From contig JAJZBV010000003.1 of NCBI GenBank assembly GCA_021851785.1, positions 1 to 34,163 of the forward strand: a stretch of DNA of 34,163 bases, read 5' to 3'. Shown piece by piece: positions 34,045 to 34,163 of this stretch. Source of the DNA: Pseudomonadota bacterium (lineage in GTDB: Bacteria; Pseudomonadota; Alphaproteobacteria; Acetobacterales; Acetobacteraceae). The position numbers were made by a program, and so were the translations under genes. Position 1 is the stretch's first letter, and every line of letters begins with the position of its first letter. The notes under the pieces are model-generated. The model was not told the DNA's origin. It searched no databases and worked only from the letters and a program-made list of their open reading frames with translations.

Positions 34045-34163
34045 TCACGCCGCCGCGGTGAGGCGTTTGACGAAGGCGGAGAGGCGGTGGCGGCGGAGTT
34101 CGGAGCGGGCGGCGGAATCGTTGGTCATGTAGTTGAGCTGGACGACGGTGCGCGGGCCGACGA
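34045..34163 (-). CDS. C-terminal fragment of an unidentified protein (5' end off window)
   Basis: The last 39 codons of a minus-strand gene are visible, ending in a basic helix (SAARSELRRHRLSAFVKRL, then TAAA and TGA). Composition and frame bias match real genes of this genome. I do not recognise the family from this tail. It converges on the penicillin-binding protein gene across the 21-bp hairpin. Confidence 0.6.
   Translation of the reverse strand, partial: VGPRTVVQLNYMTNDSAARSELRRHRLSAFVKRLTAAA

Overview
The window is chromosomal DNA from a GC-rich alphaproteobacterium. The best fit is the Acetobacteraceae / acidophilic Rhodospirillales (Acidiphilium- or Rhodopila-like), at moderate confidence. 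That rests on very high GC with strong third-position bias, alphaproteobacterial families such as DUF1489 and a DmeF-type cation exporter, a System I (Ccm) cytochrome c maturation cluster, and palindromic intergenic repeats containing GGCCAGGG/CCCTGG blocks. Coding density is very high and many genes are joined by 4-base ATGA or GTGA overlaps. No phage, integrase, transposase, CRISPR array or replication origin is visible.

Layout. (1) 1-3694, minus strand: a three-gene hydrogenase-4-like membrane module, order B-C-G, with the G gene running off the left edge. Most residues that define proton pumping and metal binding in this family are missing. (2) 3718-6823, minus: NADH pyrophosphatase NudC, GTP cyclohydrolase FolE and a DHA2-type MFS exporter. 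(3) 6910-10081, minus: a tight catabolic-looking cluster transcribed as secreted serine hydrolase, enoyl-CoA hydratase, DUF1330 protein and SDR dehydrogenase. (4) 10156-10393: a nested palindromic repeat element. (5) 10404-11139, minus: EVE-domain and YciI-like proteins, whose junction carries an exact 17-bp tandem duplication. (6) 11219-16341, plus: ccmCDEFGHI, without ccmA or ccmB nearby, preceded by an FNR/FixK-type box with good promoter geometry. (7) 16424-17206: fabI. (8) 17311-21784, plus: rmlB-rmlA-(repeat)-rmlC-rmlD and a family 2 glycosyltransferase, i.e. dTDP-L-rhamnose synthesis and probably its use in a surface glycan. (9) 21826-25449, plus: DmeF-like metal exporter with a histidine loop, DUF1489 protein, M19 dipeptidase, LpxR-like outer membrane lipid A deacylase. 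(10) 25450-26790: a sharply AT-rich island with two orphan membrane-anchored genes, the clearest sign of foreign DNA. (11) 26827-30636: malate synthase G (minus) divergent from an orphan B12-binding radical SAM gene (plus), with a perfect-core FNR/FixK box between them. (12) 30694-34163: DoxX-family protein, tRNA-Leu(UAA), a D-2-hydroxyacid dehydrogenase and a bifunctional penicillin-binding protein whose divergent start codons overlap, and the last codons of an unidentified gene.

Two themes recur. The first is envelope work: rhamnose glycan, lipid A modification, peptidoglycan synthesis, metal export and cytochrome c maturation. The second is possible oxygen control: TTGA-N6-TCAA boxes lie upstream of ccmC and the radical SAM gene, and a one-mismatch copy lies upstream of fabI. 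The most unusual candidate is the hydrogenase-4-like module, an apparently intact reading-frame set that looks stripped of its catalytic and proton-pathway residues.
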